Positions 43,329 to 50,771 of a DNA stretch of 64,000 nucleotides are shown here, piece by piece. The DNA lies in contig JAYSQO010000018.1 in the NCBI GenBank assembly GCA_043721535.1, positions 1 through 64,000 on the forward strand, given 5' to 3'. The first letter of the stretch is position 1; every line of letters begins with the position of its first letter. This stretch comes from Pseudobdellovibrio sp043721535 (GTDB lineage Bacteria > Bdellovibrionota > Bdellovibrionia > Bdellovibrionales > Bdellovibrionaceae). The position numbers were made by a program, and so were the translations under genes. Below the pieces are notes generated by a model. It saw nothing but the letters and a program-made list of their open reading frames with translations. It did not search any database and was not told the DNA's origin.

Positions 43329-44543
43329 CTAGTTTGACCAAAGGCCGGAGGCTGTTGTCGTTCTGCCGTTACCTTCAACAAAATTTAAATTCCAACCATC
43401 AATGCCAACCGTAATACACCCATAAGCAGCATATGCGCCACAATAATTGTTAGTTGCTCCAGATCTTGTAAATGTATACGTACCTGCAGGGAGTCCACCA
43501 AAAGCCAGATAGCCAGTTTTAGTAAAGGTGAGTGCCGTAGCATTAGCATTCATTGCCAAACTAGTAATACTTCCTGGCGGACCAAGACATGAGGCTGGAA
43601 GGCCACCCTCACCTGAGGAACAACTGATAGCAGACGCTAAACCTACAGCGCTGCTTAATGAGCTTACCAAGTTCCCAGAATTAAGTCTGCTGACTGCTGA
43701 GTTCGCATTTTTCCATATGCTACTTTGACAACTCAGCAGCTGTCCATTTGTGTCGCGTGCGATCAATCCATCTGGCGAGCAAGCTGTACTCACTGCAACA
43801 ACATCAACCACCTGAATTTTGTTACTACTTAACACCCCATTAACTGATAATCTGTTAATTGGAGTATTAGTTCCTATACCAATATTTCCAGTCGTTGGAT
43901 TTTCGTAAATAACTGATTCTGATAACCCTACATCAGTTTGCCATTTTGCTAAATAATTTGCATCGCCCGACCCCGCGCTACCACTACCAAGACATGATAC
44001 GGGTTTAGCTGCTGTTGGTATTGATGTGTCTGCATAAATAACGGCGGCCACAGATACAGGGCGCAATTTTCTTACTGATTTAGTGCCATCAAAATCAATC
44101 ACCCAGCGACCATTAAAAGACCCATTTATACCGACATAATTACCACTATCTATAATAAATTTAATACTCTCTACAATCAGTGATGACGTAAACCCCGATG
44201 CGCGATCGCCTTTTTTAATAATTGCGACGCCGGGTGTGGCAGATGTGACCATCGATCCATAAATGGGTTGAACGCCCATATCTATTTCTTGAATTGTCCC
44301 GGCTCTTACTGCCTGGGCATTAAATGTTTTAGGCGCAAGTATGTACTGGCATACATCACCTTTAGCCATCACTGCTATAATTGTTTTTTGTAAATCTTGT
44401 GCTGAAAGAATTTCAGAAACAGCTCTGGTTTCTTTATTTTGATTCAATAACATTGAACTAAAGCCAGCCATGACGATGGCCATAATTCCCGTCGCAATTA
44501 GAACTTCAATGATTGAAATGCCTTTTTGATTCAGTGGTTTCAT
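43329..44543 (-). CDS. prepilin-like protein fused to a tail-fibre-type stalk and tip (adhesin candidate B)
   Basis: Paralogue of the gene at 27446-28570. The prepilin leader is QKGISIIEVLIATGIMAIVM, followed by QNKETRAVSEILSAQD. The stalk shows ENPTTGNIGIGTNTPINRL and the junction NGQLLSCQSSIWK. After this point the sequence has no evident similarity to copy A; the tip here is about 130 residues, with TYTFTRSGATNNYCG and a Gly/Asn/Thr-rich end. It would be processed by prepilin peptidase and assembled as a pilus or pseudopilus tip. AAGG lies six bases before the ATG, and an (AT)7 tract is 38 bases upstream. Its role in prey or surface recognition is inference. Confidence 0.8.
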   Translation of the reverse strand: MKPLNQKGISIIEVLIATGIMAIVMAGFSSMLLNQNKETRAVSEILSAQDLQKTIIAVMAKGDVCQYILAPKTFNAQAVRAGTIQEIDMGVQPIYGSMVTSATPGVAIIKKGDRASGFTSSLIVESIKFIIDSGNYVGINGSFNGRWVIDFDGTKSVRKLRPVSVAAVIYADTSIPTAAKPVSCLGSGSAGSGDANYLAKWQTDVGLSESVIYENPTTGNIGIGTNTPINRLSVNGVLSSNKIQVVDVVAVSTACSPDGLIARDTNGQLLSCQSSIWKNANSAVSRLNSGNLVSSLSSAVGLASAISCSSGEGGLPASCLGPPGSITSLAMNANATALTFTKTGYLAFGGLPAGTYTFTRSGATNNYCGAYAAYGCITVGIDGWNLNFVEGNGRTTTASGLWSN

Positions 44544-44580
44544 ATAAACCTTATCGGTAGTAACAACAATTCACTAAACA

Positions 44581-44594
44581 ATATATATATATAT
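44581..44594. repeat. (AT)7 tract upstream of pilin-fibre gene B
   Basis: Seven AT dinucleotides at 44581-44594, 38-51 bases before the gene's ATG on the minus strand, in the position expected for its promoter. It is short and could be chance in AT-rich DNA. Confidence 0.45.
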
Positions 44595-44678
44595 GAAATC
44601 ATTAGCTATTTTAACTTATTGCGAAATATAAGCTATTGAATGCAGACTCAAAAATAATCAAAATTCATGAATATTTTG

Positions 44679-44723
44679 TAGACTATATTCCCCATATTAA
44701 CGTACTATTGGGAATATAGTCTA
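44679..44723. promoter_or_regulatory. 14-bp inverted repeat before the DUF4143 ATPase gene
   Basis: TAGACTATATTCCC (44679-44692) and GGGAATATAGTCTA (44710-44723) are perfect inverted copies 17 bases apart, just before the ribosome binding site of the gene at 44742. It fits an operator bound by a dimeric or tetrameric regulator, or a leader hairpin. Confidence 0.6.
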
Positions 44724-44741
44724 TATTTTAAGGAGGCTCTA

Positions 44742-45905
44742 GTGATCAAACGTTTATGCTCGCCTTCAAAAAATCAGAGTTTTTTTCTATTTGGCGCCCG
44801 TGGCACAGGTAAATCAACTTTGTTAAGATCATTGCCACAATTTAAAGACTGTTTATACATTGATTTGTTAAAACCCAGCCAAGAAGAAATTTATGCCCTA
44901 GATCCTGAAGCCTTAATTCGTCAAACAGAACATATGAGCAGTAAAAATTGGGTCGTTATTGATGAGGTGCAAAAATGTCCTAAGCTACTTGATGTTGTGC
45001 ACAGCCTTATTGAAGATCGAAAAATTAATTTTGCACTCACTGGATCAAGTTCTCGCAAATTAAAAAATGGCGGAGCAAACTTACTGGCAGGACGTGCTGT
45101 GGTTTTCTCAATGTTTCCTATGACCTACTTTGAATTAAATAATAAATTAAACCTCTCTGAAATTTTAAACTGGGGAACACTTCCAAAAATACTTGATTTT
45201 TCAACGGCAATTGAAAAAACCAGATATCTTAAATCTTATGTGCACACTTATTTAAAAGAAGAAATTCAAGTCGAACAAGTTGTTCGAAAGTTAGAACCGT
45301 TCCGGTTATTTCTTCCAGTAGCAGCACAAATGGATGGTCAAATTTTAAATTATTCAAAGATTGCCAAAGATGTCGGCGTTGATCATAAAACAATTGCAAA
45401 CTATTATCAGATTTTAGTCGATACAAATTTAGGATTTTTTTTAGACTCGTACCACAAATCTGTTCGAAAAGTTCAACATGAAACCCCTCGTTTTTATTTT
45501 TTTGATACTGGTGTTAAACGTGCTTTGGAAAAACAAATTAACATTCCGCTTGAACCAAAAACGACTGCTTATGGGAACGCTTTTGAATCATGGTTTATCA
45601 ATGAATGTCATCGTTATAATACTTACCTAGAATTGGATTACTCGTTTTCATATTTAAGAACAAAAGACGATGCTGAAATTGATTTAATTATCGAAACTCC
45701 TGACAAAAAAACTTTTTTAGTGGAAATAAAATCAGCTACTAAAATAAATAAGGATCATCTAAAACACTTACTCTCTTTTAAAAAAGACTTCGTGGGTGCT
45801 GAGTATATTTGTGCCTGTGATATATCACGCAAGGAAGTGCTTGAAGGTATTCAGATACTTCCTTGGCGTGATGCTTTAAAGAAAATTTTTAATTTGAAAA
45901 AATAA
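44742..45905 (+). CDS. AAA_14/DUF4143-type ATPase
   Basis: The 387-residue protein has a P-loop ATPase domain, Walker A GARGTGKST and Walker B NWVVIDEVQK, with sensor-like TGSSSRKLKNGGANLL, followed by the DUF4143 region. DUF4143 proteins end in a PD-(D/E)xK-like segment, here EIDLIIETPDKKTFLVEIK. Biochemical roles are mostly unknown, though such ATPases are frequent in accessory regions and are often autoregulated. The start is GTG behind a strong AAGGAGG. A perfect inverted repeat lies just upstream. A second family member is at 47179-48282. Confidence 0.85.
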   Translation: MIKRLCSPSKNQSFFLFGARGTGKSTLLRSLPQFKDCLYIDLLKPSQEEIYALDPEALIRQTEHMSSKNWVVIDEVQKCPKLLDVVHSLIEDRKINFALTGSSSRKLKNGGANLLAGRAVVFSMFPMTYFELNNKLNLSEILNWGTLPKILDFSTAIEKTRYLKSYVHTYLKEEIQVEQVVRKLEPFRLFLPVAAQMDGQILNYSKIAKDVGVDHKTIANYYQILVDTNLGFFLDSYHKSVRKVQHETPRFYFFDTGVKRALEKQINIPLEPKTTAYGNAFESWFINECHRYNTYLELDYSFSYLRTKDDAEIDLIIETPDKKTFLVEIKSATKINKDHLKHLLSFKKDFVGAEYICACDISRKEVLEGIQILPWRDALKKIFNLKK

Positions 45906-46051
45906 AGTTCTGGGGAAAGTCTTGATTGGTTTGAAGAATTAATAGCTATTTTTTTATTAGTCAGCGTGTAGCTGAACTAGATTTAAAGTCTTGTCAAAAA
46001 TTAAAACCTCATGATCAAACAAAAGGTCGATATTATTCGGTTAAGACTTAA
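45906..46051 (+). pseudogene. possible gene remnant after the ATPase gene
   Basis: One plus-strand frame ending in TAA at 46049-46051 reads AELDLKSCQKLKPHDQTKG then RYYSVKT, and is closed by stops upstream. The composition looks like the end of a real protein, perhaps a formyltransferase-like enzyme, but no start or body is left. Low confidence. Confidence 0.25.
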
Positions 46052-47139
46052 TTACTCATCTTTTCCGATTGGAAATTCATCTGCTGGGCAGGGCTTTTTA
46101 TCTGCACTATAGGTTGCAAAACACTCGCCTTTTTCGTTTGCAATGACCATCCATTGTAGGACGCGACCATTGGTTTTAAATTTACCGTGATTTTTAAAAT
46201 AATGCTCAGAGCCTTCTTCTATGTCTGGATCTAAAGCATCATGCATTCCACCGAAGTAAATTCTTTTTCCATTTTTTATAATTTTATTAATTTTTGCAAT
46301 TTCTCTATCGCAAACTGTTTTATCGATTGTATTTCCTCGGATGATAGAAATAACAGTGTTCTTATCATCCAAAACTAAAAAGTAAAATCCACGCAAATCT
46401 GGAATTTCATCATTAACTTTTTCGCAAATTGTTATAATTCGATCAGGTGTTACTTCTATTTCACTTCTTGTTCGAGTTTTATCTATTTTTAGAACTTTAT
46501 AATAGGATTTTGTTTTAGCAATATTAGCATAGTCAGTTTTACTTTTTGTAAGTCCTTTGTACTCCATGATCACTTCTTCAGAAGTTACTTTCCGTTTAAG
46601 TCTACGCTCTGCCATCTTTTGTTTGTGTGCTAGCCATCTGACTGCCATTGGTATAGCAATATCTGGCTTTTTTAGATCTTTCTGTCTGATATCAGTAAAA
46701 ATAAAATCTTTAACTTCGCCGTTCGGATCTTGAATTATTTTTAATGTTTGCTTCGTAATTTGAGCAATACCGCAGGCTATTCCATTGTCTGCTGATGGTT
46801 TAAATCCTGATTCACTTGCGATAAGAGCTTTAATCATATTTAAATCAATTAACTGATCTAAATTAAACAGTTTGGTAAAGTAATCTGCCCAAATTGCAAT
46901 TAGTTGATCGTAGTCGTTTTGATTTTTGAATTTTAATTCATTCTGAGATGGATATTTTAATTTTTTTAGACTGTAGCCATTAACTATTTTATAAATTTCT
47001 TTTCGTCAAGATAAGTTCCTGGTAATCTTCGTAAATGCCTATCAACAATTGTCACACCCTGTGAATTTTTAGTAGTAGGCCTAACTTTTCGTGGATGCGC
47101 ACGAACTACTGTTGTTTTGCTTTTAGATTTGATCGGCAT
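46052..47139 (-). pseudogene. frameshifted transglycosylase (SLT) protein with fused C-terminal domain
   Basis: From the ATG at 47139 the frame reads VVRAHPRKVRPTTKNSQG and YLDEKKFIK then stops; one base is missing in the A-run (T-run 47000-47003 on the plus strand). In the other frame it continues EIYKIVNGYSLKKLKYPSQN and runs to the end at 46052. The joined protein parallels the transglycosylase at 37008-37763: basic N-terminus, MIKALIASESGFK with the catalytic Glu, GIACGIAQIT, and a helical end. It then adds a C-terminal domain resembling the separate exported protein at 36442-37023. The downstream part alone (261 residues) has an internal ATG but no good start. A sequencing error or programmed frameshift is also possible. 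Confidence 0.7.
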
Positions 47140-47180
47140 GGTGTAATTGTATGCAAGTCAGACTCAAAATTCAAACTTTT
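47140..47180 (-). promoter_or_regulatory. predicted leaderless promoter of the frameshifted transglycosylase
   Basis: On the minus strand TTGAAT and TACAAT are 17 bases apart, with 6 bases (TACACC) before the ATG at 47139. No Shine-Dalgarno sequence is present. It supports 47139 as the original start. Confidence 0.5.
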
Positions 47181-48282
47181 AAAATTCTTTTAAAAACTTT
47201 AAACAATTCAAATGTTCTATGCCAGCTCCATCAATAAATTCTTTGTCTCCCTTTAAGTATGTTTGAACAGCACGAACCTCAGGGTATTTACCTTTTAAAT
47301 AAAATAATCCTTTTGATCTTTCTTTCTGACTTAATTTAGCTTCAATAAAAATTTTTGGTTTATTATTCTCTAAAATTATAAAATCTACTTCGTGATCATT
47401 TTTATCACGGAAATAGCGTAAATCTATATTTTTACCCAAGACATCTTGTTGAAAGTAAACCCACTTCAATAAATGAACTGCAATAAAATTTTCAAATCTA
47501 GCACCCTCGTCAACTATGGCATTCCAATCATAAAAATAGACCTTCTGAGATTTTTTTAATGCTTTTAGTTTAGGCGAACCGAACGGTGAAATTCTAAATA
47601 TCGCATATAAACGCTCAAGTGATGCTATCCATTTAGCTAAAGTTTTATGATCAACTTGCAGATCTTCTGACAGGCTATTTATTGATAATAGTCCGCCGAC
47701 CATATCTGGTAACCGATGTAAGGCTAATTCAATAGTGGCTAAATCTTGAAACTGTTCATTTGAAGCTACTTCTAGCCTTACAATTCGTTCGCGATATGAT
47801 TTCGACCAGCGATCACAGCTGACACGAGATCCTTTGAAGTAAGGCTCAGGAAATCCACTTAAATTATAAAGATCTAGTACATCTTTTACAGTATTTATTT
47901 TTAATTCATTAACAGTCAAAGGCATCAGTCTTAAAAAATGATAGCGACCTTGCAAGCTATCTCCACCTTTACGAAGCGTATCTAACTTAGCACTGCCAGT
48001 TACTAAAATTTTTTGCTGATCTTGAAGTTTATCATAGATGCCTTTTAAATAATTTCGCCAATTCTTATATTTGTGAACTTCATCAAAAATCCAAAGATCA
48101 GATTTTTTCATCTCTTTAGATAAAATGCGCGAACGGTCCTCATCTATATCCCAATTCATGTAGTCATAATTTTTAATAACAGCTTTAGATAAAGTTGTTT
48201 TTCCGACTTGCCTTGGCCCAGCCAAAAAAACCATCTTTTCCTTTAAATCGTTCTGAATTTGATCTTTTAAATATCTATCCAT
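47179..48282 (-). CDS. AAA_14/DUF4143-type ATPase, second member
   Basis: The protein (367 residues from the ATG at 48282) has Walker A GPRQVGKTTLS, Walker B LWIFDEVHKYKNW, a sensor region VTGSAKLDTLRKGGDSLQG, and the DUF4143 part with a C-terminal nuclease-like motif HEVDFIILENNKPKIFIEAK. It is only distantly similar to the member at 44742. An upstream TTG is possible but the ATG fits the promoter: TGGACA-N17-TATACT and 7 bases to the ATG. An inverted repeat overlaps the -35 box, suggesting autorepression, which is inference. Confidence 0.84.
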   Translation of the reverse strand: MDRYLKDQIQNDLKEKMVFLAGPRQVGKTTLSKAVIKNYDYMNWDIDEDRSRILSKEMKKSDLWIFDEVHKYKNWRNYLKGIYDKLQDQQKILVTGSAKLDTLRKGGDSLQGRYHFLRLMPLTVNELKINTVKDVLDLYNLSGFPEPYFKGSRVSCDRWSKSYRERIVRLEVASNEQFQDLATIELALHRLPDMVGGLLSINSLSEDLQVDHKTLAKWIASLERLYAIFRISPFGSPKLKALKKSQKVYFYDWNAIVDEGARFENFIAVHLLKWVYFQQDVLGKNIDLRYFRDKNDHEVDFIILENNKPKIFIEAKLSQKERSKGLFYLKGKYPEVRAVQTYLKGDKEFIDGAGIEHLNCLKFLKEF

Positions 48283-48340
48283 AATCAACAGTATAGTACT
48301 TTTTGGGACAGGTGTCCAGAAAAGACTAGACTTTTTGGGA
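48283..48340 (-). promoter_or_regulatory. promoter and operator-like inverted repeat of the second DUF4143 ATPase
   Basis: Minus strand: TGGACA (48313-48318), 17 bases, TATACT (48290-48295), 7 bases, ATG. GGACA-cc-TGTCC, flanked by A/T runs, is centred on the -35 box. The 11-base string ACTTTTTGGGA occurs twice on the plus strand (around 48298 and 48329). Confidence 0.55.
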
Positions 48341-48352
48341 TACCTAATACGT

Positions 48353-49021
48353 CTACCACTGAATAGGCTTAAGCCCTTTAGATTTCAGCCAATCATTCGC
48401 TTTTGAAAATGGCTTTGAACCAAAAAATCCACGGTGAGATGACAGTGGTGATGGATGCACGCTTTCTATAACTAAATGTTTATTACGATCAACAAAAGCA
48501 GCTTTTTTCTGAGCATAAGCACCCCATAAAATAAACACCACATGATCACAATTTTCATTCACAACTTCGATAATTTTATCCGTGAATTGCTCCCACCCTT
48601 TTTTCTGATGAGCCGCTGCTTTTCCGTCTTCAACTGTTAAAACGCTATTTAATAACAGCACGCCTTGTTCGCCCCAGCGTTCAAGATTTCCAGTTTTAGG
48701 AATGGCAATTCCTAAATCACTTTGTAATTCTTTAAAAATATTTTGTAATGACGGGGGAAAACGAATTCCGTCTTGTACTGAAAAACACAACCCGTGCGCT
48801 TGACTAGGACCGTGGTAAGGATCTTGTCCTAAAATCACAACTTTCACATTTTTTAAATCAACAAGATCAAGTGCTTTAAAATAATTTTTCTTATCTGGAT
48901 AAATAATTTTTTTCTGATCATATTCTTTTTTTAAAAAAGATTTTAAATCTTTCATATAAGAAAGTTCGAATTCACTTTTTAGGCGCTTTTGCCAACTATC
49001 AGTTAATTTTATGTCCGACAT
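48353..49021 (-). CDS. ung: uracil-DNA glycosylase, family 1
   Basis: Ung removes uracil from DNA. The catalytic motif GQDPYHGPSQAHGLCFSV has Asp67, and the HPSPLSSHRGFFG block (about residue 188) supplies the catalytic histidine and the DNA-insertion loop. KTGNLERWGEQGVLLLNSVL and WGAYAQKKA are also conserved. Length 222 is normal, and there is no export signal. It is the ordinary cytoplasmic enzyme, in contrast to the exported double-UDG lipoprotein at 9902-12055. Confidence 0.97.
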   Translation of the reverse strand: MSDIKLTDSWQKRLKSEFELSYMKDLKSFLKKEYDQKKIIYPDKKNYFKALDLVDLKNVKVVILGQDPYHGPSQAHGLCFSVQDGIRFPPSLQNIFKELQSDLGIAIPKTGNLERWGEQGVLLLNSVLTVEDGKAAAHQKKGWEQFTDKIIEVVNENCDHVVFILWGAYAQKKAAFVDRNKHLVIESVHPSPLSSHRGFFGSKPFSKANDWLKSKGLKPIQW

Positions 49022-49177
49022 GTCTTTAATTGATACAATGACTTAGGTCGAGACACGAGCATTAATTTACTGCAGCTAAAAGAAAATAAAGCTTTTTTCG
49101 GTATTGGACTTTTTGTAACACCAACTCGATGTTAAAATAAAGATAACAGCTAATTAAAACACCTAAAGGAGGCTTAT

Positions 49178-49567
49178 ATGTCTAAAAAACGAAATAACGG
49201 TAAACCTTTAGAAAACACTTTAAATCTTATTGAGACAGACCCCGAGGTCAAATCTTTCATCTACCAACAGATCAATGAATTCGCACCCTACGTCACGCCA
49301 GAGACCCTTGTGATGGTCTTAGCCCGTGATCCATTGGCCCAAACAGAAAAAGAAGTTTCAGCCGACAACTACCGCATTGCGATTGTTTTAAAAGAGGATG
49401 ATGCTTCGATTGAAGCCGAAGCTTACAGTCCAAATATATTTGATGCCATCAGATTAGCCAAAGAATCAATGCTTAGCCGCTTGTCTGAAATTCAGAACAA
49501 AGTTGAAAATTCACAAGATCGATTGAACGCTATTAAAGATGCTGGAAGTAATTCGCAAGTGCATTAG
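49178..49567 (+). CDS. small cytoplasmic protein, possibly RaiA/HPF-like
   Basis: The 129-residue product follows a strong AAAGGAGG. Its middle part, YRIAIVLKEDDASIEAEAYS, followed by SPNIFDAIRLAKESMLSRLSEIQNKVENSQ, resembles the beta-strand then long helix of ribosome hibernation/RaiA proteins (I-x-A-x-A, D-x-x-x-A-I). This is a weak structural resemblance, not a family assignment. The N-terminus has a predicted helical segment. It stands alone, converging with the Fic gene with a 6-base gap. Confidence 0.6.
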   Translation: MSKKRNNGKPLENTLNLIETDPEVKSFIYQQINEFAPYVTPETLVMVLARDPLAQTEKEVSADNYRIAIVLKEDDASIEAEAYSPNIFDAIRLAKESMLSRLSEIQNKVENSQDRLNAIKDAGSNSQVH

Positions 49568-49573
49568 CCAACA

Positions 49574-50653
49574 TTAGGTTTTTAAACAATTTAGCAGGCG
49601 CGTATTATAATAATAAATATGCCGGCCTGTTTTTTTCTTTGATAAAATACCGCCCCTTTCAAGAGCCGCTAAGTATTTGCTAGCCGTTTGATATGTGATT
49701 CCTAATTTTTGGCTCATATGAGTTGCATAAGTAACTGGGTAAGAAAAAATATGATCGAGTAAGTTCAAGCTGTAAATCGAACTAAACTCTAAGCGTAATT
49801 CAATTTCCAGCGCAGACCTTTCAGCCATTATTTTTAAAACTACTTGCTGAGTTATTTGTGCCTGCTCATACATCGCAGTTATGATAAATTTAATAAACTC
49901 AAGCCACTTTTGCGATTCAGTGACAGCCAGAAGTAATTTATAATATTGATTTTTATTTTTGTTCAAATAACCACTAATATACAAAATAGGTAATTCTAGT
50001 AATTGATTCAGGACAAGTTGTAGTACAATTAGTATCCGCCCTGTTCGTCCATTGCCATCCGAGAACGGATGTATAGCCTCAAATTGATAGTGACAAATCG
50101 CTACCTTGATTAATACATCAGTCAAATCGTCGGCATCATGAACGTACTGTTCCCAATTACCAATTAGTTGTGGAACGAGTTGAGCTGGTGGCGGAGTATA
50201 AATAATTTTCGCACCACTTGCTATTTGATTCTGCTGAGCTCGAAATTGACCGCCAGCTATTGGCATCAACTTTTGATGAATAGTTAAAATAGTTCGTGTT
50301 GATAAAGAGTATTTATCTAGTGATGCAAAACCAGTATCTATCGCTGATTTATAATTTAATGCTTCTTTTGCTGCGAAGTCTTGGTCCGCAAAATTTTTAA
50401 TTTGTTCTTCTAAAGCAGTTTCAATTGTTGTGTGTATGCCTTCAATTTCAGAGCTGGCAACAGACTCTTGTAATAAAGGAATATTGAGTAAAATAGTCGG
50501 GTTATTTATCGCACGACATGTCCCCTTAAGTTCAGCCAAAGCCGCATGCGTTTTAATTAACAACGCAATCATTTCATCTGTTTTAAAGTCACTCGAACTA
50601 AGTCTAGGTGGCAAGTTCGCAAGAACGAATGACTTGTTTTTTAGGGCTGACAT
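49574..50653 (-). CDS. Fic-family protein (AMPylase type) with C-terminal winged helix
   Basis: Fic enzymes transfer AMP or related groups to proteins. The catalytic motif HPFSDGNGRTGR is complete (His near residue 195). The inhibitory alpha-helix motif (S/T)xxxE(G/N) is present as SSEIEG near residue 66, so it is a self-inhibited class II Fic protein with the N-terminal Fic_N domain. The last 60 residues form a winged helix (YATHMSQKLGITYQTASKYL). GGAG lies nine bases before the ATG. Two operator-like repeats lie upstream, suggesting autoregulation by the winged helix. Targets are unknown. Confidence 0.92.
   Translation of the reverse strand: MSALKNKSFVLANLPPRLSSSDFKTDEMIALLIKTHAALAELKGTCRAINNPTILLNIPLLQESVASSEIEGIHTTIETALEEQIKNFADQDFAAKEALNYKSAIDTGFASLDKYSLSTRTILTIHQKLMPIAGGQFRAQQNQIASGAKIIYTPPPAQLVPQLIGNWEQYVHDADDLTDVLIKVAICHYQFEAIHPFSDGNGRTGRILIVLQLVLNQLLELPILYISGYLNKNKNQYYKLLLAVTESQKWLEFIKFIITAMYEQAQITQQVVLKIMAERSALEIELRLEFSSIYSLNLLDHIFSYPVTYATHMSQKLGITYQTASKYLAALERGGILSKKKTGRHIYYYNTRLLNCLKT
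49595..49636 (+). terminator. possible terminator of the small RaiA-like gene, inside fic
   Basis: CAGGC (49595-49599) pairs with GCCTG (49625-49629), followed by seven T. The stem is short and the loop long, so this is tentative. Confidence 0.35.
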
Positions 50654-50671
50654 TTAATATATCTCCAAATT

Positions 50672-50744
50672 ACATTAAAAATATTCAGTTTATTTAATAT
50701 ATCATAAACTATACATTAAAAATAATCAATTAATTTAATGTGTA
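50672..50744. promoter_or_regulatory. two tandem operator-like repeats upstream of the Fic gene
   Basis: ACATTAAAAATATTCAGTTT at 50672-50691, continuing to TTTAATATATC (50693-50703), is repeated as ACATTAAAAATAATCAATTA at 50713-50732 ending TTTAATGTGTA (50734-50744). Each is an inverted repeat (CATTAAA...TTTAATG), and the copies are 41 bases apart, about four helical turns. A third half-site, ATTTAATATATC, is at 50652-50663, by the start codon. Confidence 0.55.
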
Positions 50745-50771
50745 CTTGAGGCGATGAGAATGATTTAAAGC

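Noticed and set aside
43329..44543. A DNA-inversion shufflon at the pilin-fibre genes
   Set aside because: No recombinase gene and no inverted crossover sites are visible; only the protein-level junction resembles PilV.
37008..48282. A complete phage or insertion element carrying the transglycosylases and ATPases
   Set aside because: No integrase, transposase, terminase or target-site repeats are present, and ordinary transport and pilin genes lie in between.
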